A stretch of 50,252 nucleotides of DNA from Nostoc sp. T09. GTDB taxonomy: Bacteria > Cyanobacteriota > Cyanobacteriia > Cyanobacteriales > Nostocaceae. The notes under the pieces were generated by a model. That model had not been told where the DNA came from, made no database searches, and saw only the letters and a program-made list of their open reading frames with translations. Location of the stretch: assembly GCF_002154695.1 (NCBI RefSeq), contig NZ_MTAV01000125.1, positions 1-50,252 of the forward strand, given 5' to 3'. Of this stretch, positions 38,801 to 46,858 are shown one piece after another (position 1 is the first letter of the stretch; each line of letters begins with the position of its first letter). The position numbers were made by a program, and so were the translations under genes.

Positions 38801-39575
38801 GTTCGGTGATGTCATAGGACATTGCCAGCACCGCATAGACCTCACCTCGATCGTTCACCAGTGGAGTGCCGTGAGAAATGTAGTGGCGATCGTGGCTATT
38901 ATGCTCCCAGCTAAACGGTTCACCCTTCAGGGCTTGACGGAAGTACGGCTCGTAAATTGCGGCGAGATCTGGAGCGAGTGCCTCCCAAATGGTTTTGCCC
39001 ACCAGATTTTCAGAAGTCATGCCTACTTCTTCAAGCGCTTTGCCCTCTGCCAGTAGGTAACGTAAATTGCGATCGACAACGAACGCCGCCCCTTGAGGTA
39101 AGTTAGCCGCCACTGCACGCAAGCGAGCTTCGCTTTGCCGCAGTGCTTCCTTTGCTTGGCTGTCCCTAGCTTGCGCCGCTTCCTCACGCTCCATTGTTTC
39201 CTTGAGCGTCTGATAGTTGGCTCTGAAACGCTCTAAAGCCATACGTTGCGATCGAGTTAGGTAACTGACCAACCCTGCCGCGATCGCGAACAAACTCAAT
39301 CGAACAACAGTTCCTATATTGATAATTTGTAAGGAATAGAGTGGCTCAATAAAGAAATAGTTAACAGCCAGCGTAGACAGAACAGTTGCTAGCAAGCCAG
39401 TCTCCCATCCGCCCAACCAGGCACTAATCATAACTGCCACAAAAAATAGGGGCGTAACGGTGGGATAAAGCCACGGTGTCAGCAGCAGCGTGAGTCCAAG
39501 TGCCACAGCCACACTGAGAACTACTAGCCCAAAGTCAAACAGGCGATCGCTCCGATTTCTCCTTTCAGCCCTCAT
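35835..39575 (-). CDS. membrane hybrid histidine kinase (DUF4118-PAS3-GAF2-HisKA-HATPase-REC)
   Basis: The 1246-residue product begins with a KdpD-like DUF4118 membrane region (about 12-112, three or four helices). It continues with three PAS/PAC domains (about 145-515), two GAF domains (about 525-850), a HisKA domain with His882 in Ser-His-Glu-Leu-Arg-Ser-Pro-Leu, an ATPase, and a C-terminal receiver with Asp1173. AGGGAAGT precedes the ATG. Its start overlaps the XRE gene stop as ATGA, so the two are translationally coupled. Part of the linker before the receiver is encoded by an intergenic-type repeat. The gene is visibly richer in G+C than its neighbours. The stimulus is unknown. Confidence 0.93.
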   Translation of the reverse strand: MRAERRNRSDRLFDFGLVVLSVAVALGLTLLLTPWLYPTVTPLFFVAVMISAWLGGWETGLLATVLSTLAVNYFFIEPLYSLQIINIGTVVRLSLFAIAAGLVSYLTRSQRMALERFRANYQTLKETMEREEAAQARDSQAKEALRQSEARLRAVAANLPQGAAFVVDRNLRYLLAEGKALEEVGMTSENLVGKTIWEALAPDLAAIYEPYFRQALKGEPFSWEHNSHDRHYISHGTPLVNDRGEVYAVLAMSYDITERKRVEERLRESEEKFRTFANTIPVLMWQQDAEGKNVWVNQYFINFAGKTAEEISGKGWEKLLHPDDAEKFVAGFMEAVRTRQPWHGRVRSRRYDSEWRWVESFAQPLFGSDGAYLGHVGATPDITATVEAEATLRESEERFRTLISASSNVLYRMSADWSEMQELQGGNFLADTPKPSRNWLQNYIHPDDRAQVLAAIHAAIEAKGLFELEHRVIRADGTIGWTYSRAVPLLNATGEIVEWFGEASDITDRKRREANLAFLAEIQNDCARLTTADEIMQTVGAKIGSYLNLSICAFVDVDEAQERAIVHHTWHREDAPNLIGTYRISEFVTEAFYTAVRAGDIIIVNDTNTDARTHAQNCAVLNIQAFIHVPLLREGQWKFLFNGYDSRPRQWQEDEIDLFRELANHIFPRLERARAEEAVAADLQDTQLLRELGARLVTEGDFQILYQEIIAAAITITQAQAGTLQLLDAATNELVMLASQNIPLEMSEPFCRIDASFNTSCGVALRVGERSFVDFDVPESEDSHGSLRLLMEAGYLSAQSTPLITRSGRLIGMVSNHWRTHYRPSDRQLRFLDLLARQAADLIEQRQTEAERERLLQQAQAARAEAEQTNRIKDEFLAVLSHELRSPLNPILGWSRLLQNGKLDAAKTAQALTTIERNAKLQSELIEDLLDVSRILQGKLSLNVSPVHLAATIRGAIETVRLAADAKSVAVEAKLDSEVGQVSGDATRLQQVVWNLLSNAVKFTPVGGRVEVRLEQVNGQAQITVSDNGKGISATFLPHVFDHFRQEDGATTRKFGGLGLGLAIVRHLVELHGGTVEVASAGEGLGAMFTVKLPLLRTENRELRTENLAPSTQYSALRPLEGLQILVIDDETDSREFVAFVLEQAGASVTTAATASAGFLAFTQSPPDVLISDIGMPDMDGYMLMRQVRRLPLEQGGQVKAIALTAYAGEGDQQQALHTGFQQHLAKPVEPDTLVRAIAKLLRRNL
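36221..36286. repeat. intergenic-type repeat captured inside a kinase gene
   Basis: GTGCTGAGTACTGAGTGCTG and CTCAGTCCTCAGTTCTC repeats sit in frame in the kinase gene. They encode a Leu-Arg-Thr-Glu-Asn-rich linker at about residues 1097-1119, between the ATPase and receiver domains. Similar units occur in intergenic DNA near 32160 and 13748. Confidence 0.6.
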
Positions 39576-39886
39576 ACGTTTACTTCCCTTTTGAGAAAGT
39601 ATTTTTCTCGAATGGCTCGGCTCCGTTCCCGCAACCTGGCATCGGGGGATTGAGACAATTGGTTTAGCAACGTGTCAATTTGCTTGAGTGCTAAAGCAGA
39701 AGGCGTAGCGCGTCCATTTTTCCATCGATTAATGGTAGCAAAGGTCATGCCTAATTCGTCGGCGAACTTTTCTTGGGATAGCTGCATCGTATGCCGCAGT
39801 TCCCGCACCAATTGGGCGAACAACATTCGTCGCGCTTGCGCGAACGCGGGTTGTTGCAGCCGATGTAGTTTGGGTTTGAGGAGCAT
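39572..39886 (-). CDS. XRE-family helix-turn-helix regulator
   Basis: The 104-residue product (ATG at 39886; a TTG 39 bases upstream is less likely) has a Cro/C1-type helix-turn-helix at about 27-80. It includes Leu-Ser-Gln-Glu-Lys-Phe-Ala-Asp-Glu-Leu-Gly and Thr-Ile-Asn-Arg-Trp-Lys-Asn-Gly-Arg-Ala-Thr-Pro. A basic C-terminal tail follows. It overlaps the hybrid kinase gene by 4 bases, so it is likely co-expressed with it. It could regulate the operon or be an output of the kinase, but it has no receiver domain. No toxin gene is adjacent. Confidence 0.87.
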   Translation of the reverse strand: MLLKPKLHRLQQPAFAQARRMLFAQLVRELRHTMQLSQEKFADELGMTFATINRWKNGRATPSALALKQIDTLLNQLSQSPDARLRERSRAIREKYFLKREVNV

Positions 39887-40127
39887 CTCAAGGGACAAGT
39901 ATATATAGCTACATATCACTTTCAATGTAGATCGTCTTGCTGTCTACTATCTAGAGCTAGAAGCCTTTTGCTGTTGGCATTTGATATGTGCAGCTTGTAT
40001 ACTTCTTACTCAAGCAATCTCAGAACATCTCAAGCAAGATAGTGTGGTGGGTGATGCCAAAAAGGCGATCGCTCTGCTGCAACGCCTAATCCCGCTGAAA
40101 ACAGCAATTGATTAGACGATGAAAAGA

Positions 40128-40151
40128 TTAAACCTCGTCTATGTTGAAACC
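40128..40151. repeat. 24-base direct repeat, left of the XRE gene
   Basis: TTAAACCTCGTCTATGT followed by TGAAACC is the partner of 35778-35801. It contains the last codons and stop of the gene remnant at 40139-40309. The other copy reads Val-Ser-Thr-stop in the same frame, so the repeat may be the 3' end of a once-repeated gene. Confidence 0.65.
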
Positions 40152-40309
40152 GGTAGTTTTTCCTCATCAGGATCAAGATGATTTTTCACCCATAGGCGAT
40201 CGCAAATCTCAAAGGGAGTGGAATTAATATCTTGTTCAAATAAGTGAACACGTTCAATGAGTTCAGCAGCGGATTGATAGCATGTGCGCTCAGTAACATC
40301 TTCACGCAA
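40139..40309 (-). pseudogene. remnant of a coding sequence, 56 codons
   Basis: In a 527-base gap (39887-40413) one minus-strand frame stays open for 56 codons. It has a protein-like composition, with Thr-Cys-Tyr-Gln-Ser-Ala-Ala-Glu-Leu-Ile-Glu, Asp-Arg-Leu-Trp-Val-Lys and a His-Leu-Asp-Pro-Asp-Glu-Glu end. An in-frame TGA lies just before it at 40310-40312 and another further upstream, and there is no ATG. It looks like the C-terminal piece of a decayed gene that I cannot name. A short TTG-started protein is the alternative. The rest of the gap shows no gene. Confidence 0.4.
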
Positions 40310-40413
40310 TCATTTTTCAAATTGGTATCAGTCTCCAGAAAAAAGAATTGAATTCTGTCCACAGCAATTAATTCTATATTCTGAATACTTATTTAATTTT
40401 TGTATTTCTGCAT

Positions 40414-41880
40414 TCAAATCCAAGAATTAAACAACATCCGGAGTTTATAGCCGTTAGATGTGAGAGGTAAGCCCAAATAAATCGGCATCCAGAAGATAAA
40501 AGCTGCCAAAATTAGAAAAGCAAGAGTAACACCGAATGCTCGTAGTTCCCGATAATAACTGCGAAGACATTGATCTACAAACCAAGCGATCGCTATAAAT
40601 ACAAACACTACAGCACATATATAGTGGTAAATAAAAACGCACCTAGTTACTTTTACCCAGGGCAATAAATTAGCGGCATAATTTAACACTATATACAAGG
40701 CAACCCAAGTATCAACAGAAAGATTTGCAGGTACAGACAAACGCTTATGCTTGATTATAGGAATTACCAGTTTCGACAGCAGCATTCCTACTAAAAACAA
40801 CATAGCAGCCATACCAGACCACCATAAAAAAGGATTACCCATTGCATGGACATCATAAATTACCTGTCCATCAGCAGCAGGTAAATTAGGCCCCAGTACT
40901 GGTAAGGGATCGGTGAAACTATGAGCTGTTTGATAATAATAGGCCATTGGTCGAGTCATCAAAGGCCATTTGTACCAAGGAGCGCAGTAAGGATGCACTG
41001 TGGGACTATTACCACCCATATGCAGGTGAAACTGCAAAATTTGTTGGTGTACTTCTATAAAACCGTATTTTGTATCTAGTTGCAGGTGAGGAATCCAGAT
41101 TAGGCTGTAGATTAAAGCTGGGATAATTCCTAAATAAAACACCATCTGGAAAATATTTAGCTGAGTCAACTTTTGTAGCGGTGTCTCAACTTTAGCTATT
41201 GGTGGTTCCTGAAATTTGGCATCTTTGCTAGGACTAAGATAAGAATGTAACCAATGAACTAGCCAAGCAGTAATCCAAATTAAATAAGTACCTAACAGAA
41301 ACCATAAACCATTCCATTTAGTGCCAACTGATGCACCAAAACCAATACCAGCAGCAACTAACCATAAAGAACGCCGTTGATTTTGGTTATCTAATGCTAA
41401 AAATAAAAACCACTGCCCTAATAAACCAAAAATTACAATATAAATATTGCTGAGAGCATAGCGAGACTCAACAAGGAATAAACCATCACACGCTGTAAAA
41501 AATCCTGCAAGTAAAGCAAAGCTACGGCGATGACTAATTTGATAGGCTATAGCAGCGACAACTAAAGGAATAAATGAGCCAGTGAATGCATTTGCCCAAC
41601 GATAACTCCAAGGAGATAGTAAAGAACCTACTAGTCCATTGATTGATTCTTGCCCAAAACTAAAATGGCTGCCAAGCCAAATTCCAATACCAATAATATA
41701 TTGACTCAAGGGCGGATGAGCATTGAAAAATGGAGTATGGGTAAGATAGTTATTCCCAAATTTGGCAAAGTAAACTTCATCAAATACTAGGGTATTGAAT
41801 CGATCAAGTCCCCAAAAACGCAAGGCGAGCGAGAAGAGGAATATAGCCGCCATTCCTATTCGGAACCAATTTTTAATCAT
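40414..41880 (-). CDS. PMT-type dolichyl-phosphate-mannose-like protein mannosyltransferase
   Basis: The 488-residue product has about ten to twelve membrane helices and the GT39 signature. A Phe-Asp-Glu-Val-Tyr-Phe-Ala-Lys motif lies in the first loop (about 33-40), followed by Asn-Ala-His-Pro-Pro-Leu. The C-terminal PMT_4TMC-type region has Val-His-Pro-Tyr-Cys and Trp-x-Trp-Pro-Leu-Met near 310-325. The family transfers mannose from a lipid carrier to Ser/Thr of exported proteins; in cyanobacteria donor and acceptors are not established. Its start codon lies inside a TCATTAG heptamer array and has no ribosome binding site. Confidence 0.88.
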   Translation of the reverse strand: MIKNWFRIGMAAIFLFSLALRFWGLDRFNTLVFDEVYFAKFGNNYLTHTPFFNAHPPLSQYIIGIGIWLGSHFSFGQESINGLVGSLLSPWSYRWANAFTGSFIPLVVAAIAYQISHRRSFALLAGFFTACDGLFLVESRYALSNIYIVIFGLLGQWFLFLALDNQNQRRSLWLVAAGIGFGASVGTKWNGLWFLLGTYLIWITAWLVHWLHSYLSPSKDAKFQEPPIAKVETPLQKLTQLNIFQMVFYLGIIPALIYSLIWIPHLQLDTKYGFIEVHQQILQFHLHMGGNSPTVHPYCAPWYKWPLMTRPMAYYYQTAHSFTDPLPVLGPNLPAADGQVIYDVHAMGNPFLWWSGMAAMLFLVGMLLSKLVIPIIKHKRLSVPANLSVDTWVALYIVLNYAANLLPWVKVTRCVFIYHYICAVVFVFIAIAWFVDQCLRSYYRELRAFGVTLAFLILAAFIFWMPIYLGLPLTSNGYKLRMLFNSWI

Positions 41881-41918
41881 TAGTCATTAGTCATTGGTCA
41901 TTGGTCATTAGTCATTGG
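41877..41918. repeat. TCATTAG/TCATTGG heptamer array
   Basis: Six perfect-length heptamers run from 41877 to 41918 (TCATTAG twice, TCATTGG twice, TCATTAG, TCATTGG), then decay to about 41950. The first unit contains the start codon of the mannosyltransferase gene on the minus strand, so the array forms its leader. Confidence 0.85.
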
Positions 41919-41976
41919 TATTTGGTTATTTGTGATTAGTTATTAATCATCTTATATATTTAGTTCTTATCGGCGG

Positions 41977-44900
41977 TTAATTAATCATTTGCTGTTGCCG
42001 AACTAATTCGACAACCATCGCCACCACTGCATCGGGAGCAACTGGTTTGACTAGATGTCTTTGAAAACCCGCTGCGATCGCTTTTTGCTGATTAATTTCT
42101 CCAGCATAAGCAGTTAAGGCTATGGCTGGAATAGATTTACCTTGTGGTGAGGCTCGAATATTTTGTATTAGCATATAGCCATCCATCTCAGGCATACCGA
42201 TATCACTAATCAATAGGTCGGGAACTCTTTGGTTAAAAGCGTTGAGCGCCGCCAATCCCGATGACACAGATGTAACTGTTGCCTGTTGTTGTGTCAACAC
42301 AAAGGTGAGAAAGTCGCGGGAATCTGGCTCGTCATCTACAATTAAAATGTAAATGCCGCTGAGATTTAACGATGGGTGATTTGATGATGGTGGTAAAGCA
42401 GCTTTAGGAATAATATCCAAGAATAGGGGAATTTGTACTGTAAAAGTTGCACCCTGTCCTTCCCCAAGACTTTCCACTCCCACAGTACCGCCATGCAGTT
42501 CCACGATCTGACGCGCGATCGCTAGCCCCAATCCCAAACCACCAAATTGCCTGGTTGTGGAGCCGTCTTCTTGCTGGAAATGGTCAAATACATAAGCTAG
42601 AAATTCTGGACGAATGCCTTTACCTGTGTCTTTGACTTGAATTTGAGCGTTGCTACCAACAGATGTTAAGTGAACTTCAACTTTTCCTCCTGGTGGAGTA
42701 AATTTTACAGCGTTGGATAAAATATTCCAAACCACTTGCTGCAATCGAGTAGCATCCCCGATCGCACTAACCATTGGGCTAATATTTGTGTATATTTCTA
42801 AAGACTTGGCTTCAGCAGCTAATTGCACAGTCTCCAGCGCCGAGTAAATTATCCTACCCAAATCTAGGGGTGTGGCATTTAAGACCAGTTTGCCCTGGAG
42901 AATTCGCGAAACATCAAGTAAATCTTCAATCAGTTGTACTTGTAACTTAGCGTTGCGTTCGATGGTGGCGAAAGCCTTGGCCGTTTGTGTAGCGTTAAGG
43001 TTACCATTTTGCAACAACCTCGACCAGCCAAGAATCGGATTAAGTGGGGAGCGCAATTCGTGGGAAAGGACGGCAAGGAACTCATCTTTGACCCGACTTG
43101 CCCGTTCGGCTTCTTCACGGGCGGCTCGTTCGCGTACAAGTAGTTCTTCTCGATCTTGCTCGGCTTGTTTACGATGGGTGATATCGCGAGCGACTGCATA
43201 AATCACGTTCTGTTTGGGGAAAGCAACACCATTCCACGCAATCCAGCGATATGACCCGGATTTTGTCAGGTAGCGGTTTTCAAACCCGATCATTTCGATT
43301 CCCTGTGCCAGCTTTTGGGCTGCAACTATTGTTGCAGCTTGGTCATCAGGATGGACAAACTCAATGTATGGCTTTGCGGTCAATTCTGTTTCCGTCCAAC
43401 CAAGGGTTTTTTCCCAAGCGGGATTCACCTGTGTGAAATAACCATCGAGCTTACCGATCGCCATCATATCTGTGGACAAGTTGAAAAAGTGATCGCGTTC
43501 TTCTGTAACTTGTTTGAGTTCGGTTAGATCCAGAATAAAGGCAATAACTTCTTGAGACTGATTGTAAGGTTCTTGAAGCAATGCCGCAGCAATTAAAATC
43601 GGAATTCGCCGCCCATTTTTGTGGAGATATACTTTCTCGTAAGGCGCACAACTTCCTTGGGTACTCAATTGTTCGACTGCTTTGGCATCTAAATCCGCAA
43701 ATTCTGGTGGGGTGAGTTGGCTCCATTGCACTTGCCCAGACTGCATTTCTGCTAAAGAGTAGCCTACCAGATTTAAGAGATAGTCATTGGCGTAGTGTAA
43801 TCCACCAAAGCAATCGCCAAAAACGACACCAAATAAATTTGATTCCACCAATCGCCGCAACCGCCGTTCACTCTCGTGTTGGGCGGCTTCAATTTGCTTG
43901 CGATCGCTAATATCTTCGGCAACTCCAGCAATTCGATATGGTTGCCCATCCCGATCTCGAACTAAAAAGCCGCGATCGCGTATCCACCGAATTGCACCAT
44001 CAGGACGCAAGATGCGATATTCTTCAGTATGATTGCCTTTGGCCAGACATTGTGCGCCAGCCATCTGCACCTGTTCTCTATCTTCGGGGTGAATCGTTTC
44101 TATCCAACTACTTTTATCAGCATACAAGCTCTCACAGGAACGTCCCCAAATTTTCGCGTAGGCAGGGCTGACATAAAGCATCTGTTGCGCTTGCGGATCT
44201 GATAACCAGAAGACGCTTTCAATTGTGTCTGCCATTTGCTGAAATAGTTCTTGGCTCTGACGCAATGCTGCTTCTGCCTGCTGGCGATCGCGTAGCGCTG
44301 CCTCTGCTTCCATCCTTAACGCTTGTTCTTGTTTGCGCGCCGCTTGCCGCAGTTGAGATAATTTCAGATTGTTTTCTACACGCGCCAGCAATTCTCGTGC
44401 CGAAAACGGCTTAACTATATAATCATCCGCGCCAGCCGCCAGTCCTTCAATCCGCGATTCTTCTCCAGCTCGTGCCGATAACAAAATAATGGGGATATCT
44501 TGAGTTTTGCGATCGCTACGTAGCGATCGCAGTAATTCAAAGCCATCAATTCCTGGCATCATCACATCTGTTAATACCAAGTCTGGTGGATGCTCCTGAA
44601 CTGCATTTAACGCCGCCTTGCCATTTGCGACCGTCTCAACTGTATAGTGAGAACTCAACAATCGCTTGACATATTCACGCATATCTGCATTATCATCAGC
44701 CAAGAGAATGCGAGCAGACGAAGGTAACAGCTGAGAACTGACAGGTGATAAGTAAGATTCTTCCCTGTTCCCTGATTCTGGTAGCCAAAGTTGGGCTTCT
44801 TCCACATCAGGAATTGAACTTAAAGTAATTGCTGCTAATGTGCGACTGGCACGTAGTGATTCCCTTGGTAAATGACTAGCTCCCGTGGGAATGGCGACGA

Positions 44901-46605
44901 TAAAGCAACTGCCCTCTCCCAAAGCACTGGTAACGCTAACCGTGCCACCATGAAGTTCCACAAATTCCTGCACGAGGGATAAGCCAATACCTGAGCCTTC
45001 AAAACTGCGTCCTTGGGCACCTTTTACTCGATGAAATCGCTTAAATAAATGCGGTATTTCCTCTTTTGGAATGCCAATGCCTGTATCTTCAACAATTAAA
45101 TCAACGTAATTGTGAACATACTCTAATCGAACTGTAATTGTACCGGAGAATGTAAATTTAAAAGCATTTGATAGAAGATTAAAGACAATTTTTTCCCACA
45201 TTTCGCGATCGACATAAATCGCTTCTGGTAAAGGAGGGCAATCAACAATCAGTTGGATTCCTGCCTGTTCAATTGTGGAGCGAAACACGCTGGCAAGTTC
45301 AGCCGTAAACCTGGCTAAATCTGTTGGCTCATAGGCTGCCTGAATGCGTCCGGCTTCAATGCGGGAAAAATCGAGCAAGGTGTTGACTAATTTTAGTAAC
45401 CGCAGGGCATTGCGCTGCACAATTTCAATTCGTTCGCGTTGCACAGCAGGTAATGGAGTTGCAGTATCAGATAAGGCATCTTCCGTTGGCCCCAACATCA
45501 ACGTTAATGGCGTGCGAAATTCGTGGGAGACGTTACTGAAAAACTGAGTTTTGGCGCGATCGAGTTCTGCGAGTGCTTCTGCCCGTAGCCGTTCTGCTTC
45601 GTAAGCGCGAGCATTGGCGATCGCAGTGGTAATCTGTCCGGCTACTAAATCCCAGAAGCCTTGATAATCATCGTCGAACTGGCGGCGCGGACTAATACCT
45701 GCAATCAAAAATCCGCTGAGTCGCGCCTGTCCGGGGGTAGTGAGGGGTAACACAAAAGCGCAGTTTGGTGACTCTGGCCAAGCACCACCAGGTAAATCCC
45801 CAAACTTTGATTTCACTTCATGTACTAACTGACTTTTGCCTTCTTTAAGGACGGCAGAAAGTGACCAGCGATCGCATATCTGTGATCCCATCTCAATTTC
45901 TGGGGGGCTGGCTGCTGTTCCGGGAGCTAATCTGGTTGTCCCCACCAGTCGCGCTTGCGATCCAGTATCATCCAGCAAATACAGCAGCGCAAACGGCACA
46001 TCGTAGGGGTTATTGGCTAAAGTTTGAGCAGAAATTTCACAAGCATCTTCGACGGTCTTCGCTTTTGCTGTTTGGGCTGCAAGTTCTCGTAAAGTGTGCA
46101 GACGGCGATCGCCCAAAACGCGACGAGTTTCCTCAGTACAGGCACAGAAGATCCCACCCACACTTCCATCGTCTTGGGGAATGGGGCTGTAGGAAAAGGT
46201 AAAGTAGGTTTCTTCTGGATAGCCATTACGCTGCATAACTAAGAGCAATTCCTCATTCCACGAAGAATGCCCTTTTTGCAGTACGGCTTCAGCTTGGGGT
46301 CCTAGGGTGTCCCAAATCTCCGCCCATACTTGGGAAGCTGGCTGACCTAGTGCTTGGGGATGGCGTTGACCCAAAACCGGAATGTAAGCATCGTTATAAA
46401 AATTGGTCATCGACTCTCCCCACCAAACAAACATGGGGTAGCGCGACCCTAACATAATGCGAACGGCAGTTTTCAAGCTTTGTGGCCAAGTTTCCACAGC
46501 ACCAAGGGCGGTAGTTGACCAGTCAAGCGTTCGCATGAGTGCCCCCATCTCACCTCCGCCTGCCACAATTTCTTCACATCTCGTCAATTTTTGCTCAGTG
46601 ACCAC
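41977..46605 (-). CDS. double hybrid kinase (PAS-GAF-HK-REC-PAS3-HK-REC)
   Basis: From the GTG at 46605, with CGGAG upstream, the product has 1542 residues; a GTG at 46647 is possible. Order: PAS-like N-terminal domain (about 20-150), GAF (about 170-330), first kinase with His361, receiver with Asp680 in Leu-Thr-Asp-Val-Met-Met-Pro, three PAS domains (about 780-1150), second kinase with His1182, and final receiver with Asp1468. Two complete kinase-receiver units in one chain suggest an internal relay. No membrane helix is seen, so it is cytoplasmic. The second half closely resembles the C-terminal half of the kinase at 35835-39575, which implies duplication of that module. Confidence 0.92.
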   Translation of the reverse strand: MVTEQKLTRCEEIVAGGGEMGALMRTLDWSTTALGAVETWPQSLKTAVRIMLGSRYPMFVWWGESMTNFYNDAYIPVLGQRHPQALGQPASQVWAEIWDTLGPQAEAVLQKGHSSWNEELLLVMQRNGYPEETYFTFSYSPIPQDDGSVGGIFCACTEETRRVLGDRRLHTLRELAAQTAKAKTVEDACEISAQTLANNPYDVPFALLYLLDDTGSQARLVGTTRLAPGTAASPPEIEMGSQICDRWSLSAVLKEGKSQLVHEVKSKFGDLPGGAWPESPNCAFVLPLTTPGQARLSGFLIAGISPRRQFDDDYQGFWDLVAGQITTAIANARAYEAERLRAEALAELDRAKTQFFSNVSHEFRTPLTLMLGPTEDALSDTATPLPAVQRERIEIVQRNALRLLKLVNTLLDFSRIEAGRIQAAYEPTDLARFTAELASVFRSTIEQAGIQLIVDCPPLPEAIYVDREMWEKIVFNLLSNAFKFTFSGTITVRLEYVHNYVDLIVEDTGIGIPKEEIPHLFKRFHRVKGAQGRSFEGSGIGLSLVQEFVELHGGTVSVTSALGEGSCFIVAIPTGASHLPRESLRASRTLAAITLSSIPDVEEAQLWLPESGNREESYLSPVSSQLLPSSARILLADDNADMREYVKRLLSSHYTVETVANGKAALNAVQEHPPDLVLTDVMMPGIDGFELLRSLRSDRKTQDIPIILLSARAGEESRIEGLAAGADDYIVKPFSARELLARVENNLKLSQLRQAARKQEQALRMEAEAALRDRQQAEAALRQSQELFQQMADTIESVFWLSDPQAQQMLYVSPAYAKIWGRSCESLYADKSSWIETIHPEDREQVQMAGAQCLAKGNHTEEYRILRPDGAIRWIRDRGFLVRDRDGQPYRIAGVAEDISDRKQIEAAQHESERRLRRLVESNLFGVVFGDCFGGLHYANDYLLNLVGYSLAEMQSGQVQWSQLTPPEFADLDAKAVEQLSTQGSCAPYEKVYLHKNGRRIPILIAAALLQEPYNQSQEVIAFILDLTELKQVTEERDHFFNLSTDMMAIGKLDGYFTQVNPAWEKTLGWTETELTAKPYIEFVHPDDQAATIVAAQKLAQGIEMIGFENRYLTKSGSYRWIAWNGVAFPKQNVIYAVARDITHRKQAEQDREELLVRERAAREEAERASRVKDEFLAVLSHELRSPLNPILGWSRLLQNGNLNATQTAKAFATIERNAKLQVQLIEDLLDVSRILQGKLVLNATPLDLGRIIYSALETVQLAAEAKSLEIYTNISPMVSAIGDATRLQQVVWNILSNAVKFTPPGGKVEVHLTSVGSNAQIQVKDTGKGIRPEFLAYVFDHFQQEDGSTTRQFGGLGLGLAIARQIVELHGGTVGVESLGEGQGATFTVQIPLFLDIIPKAALPPSSNHPSLNLSGIYILIVDDEPDSRDFLTFVLTQQQATVTSVSSGLAALNAFNQRVPDLLISDIGMPEMDGYMLIQNIRASPQGKSIPAIALTAYAGEINQQKAIAAGFQRHLVKPVAPDAVVAMVVELVRQQQMIN

Positions 46606-46713
46606 AATCTTTACTCCGCTTCTGAAAAGTATTTCATAAAACCTCACCTTTAGAGGCAGGAGGAGACGAATACAGGTGCTTGAGTGTGCGAATTTGCTTC
46701 ATTGGTAGAGGGG

Positions 46714-46766
46714 AGGGGTTGCCCGTCGATTCTCCCAGAAATTAATTCTGGGGGAAGTCAACCCCT
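46714..46766. repeat. nested palindrome downstream of ppsA
   Basis: AGGGGTT (46714-46720) and AACCCCT (46760-46766) enclose TCTCCCAGAA (46731-46740) and TTCTGGGGGA (46746-46755), giving a two-level hairpin. It lies between ppsA and the double hybrid kinase on the minus strand and could end ppsA transcription, though it lacks a T-run. Confidence 0.5.
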
Positions 46767-46858
46767 ATGGGTGATTCAAAATGCCAAATCAATCATATCC
46801 ATAATAATTGTTAGGTAAAATTATTTCTCATGTCTATATATCTCCAGAAAGAATGGAT

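Noticed and set aside
38451-39056. 201-codon plus-strand frame inside the hybrid kinase gene
   Set aside because: It is antisense to conserved PAS domains and has no homology-like features; the same holds for 37620-38126 and 29760-30296.
35778-40151. The 24-base repeats as a CRISPR array
   Set aside because: Only two copies 4.35 kb apart, with genes and not spacers between them, and no cas genes.
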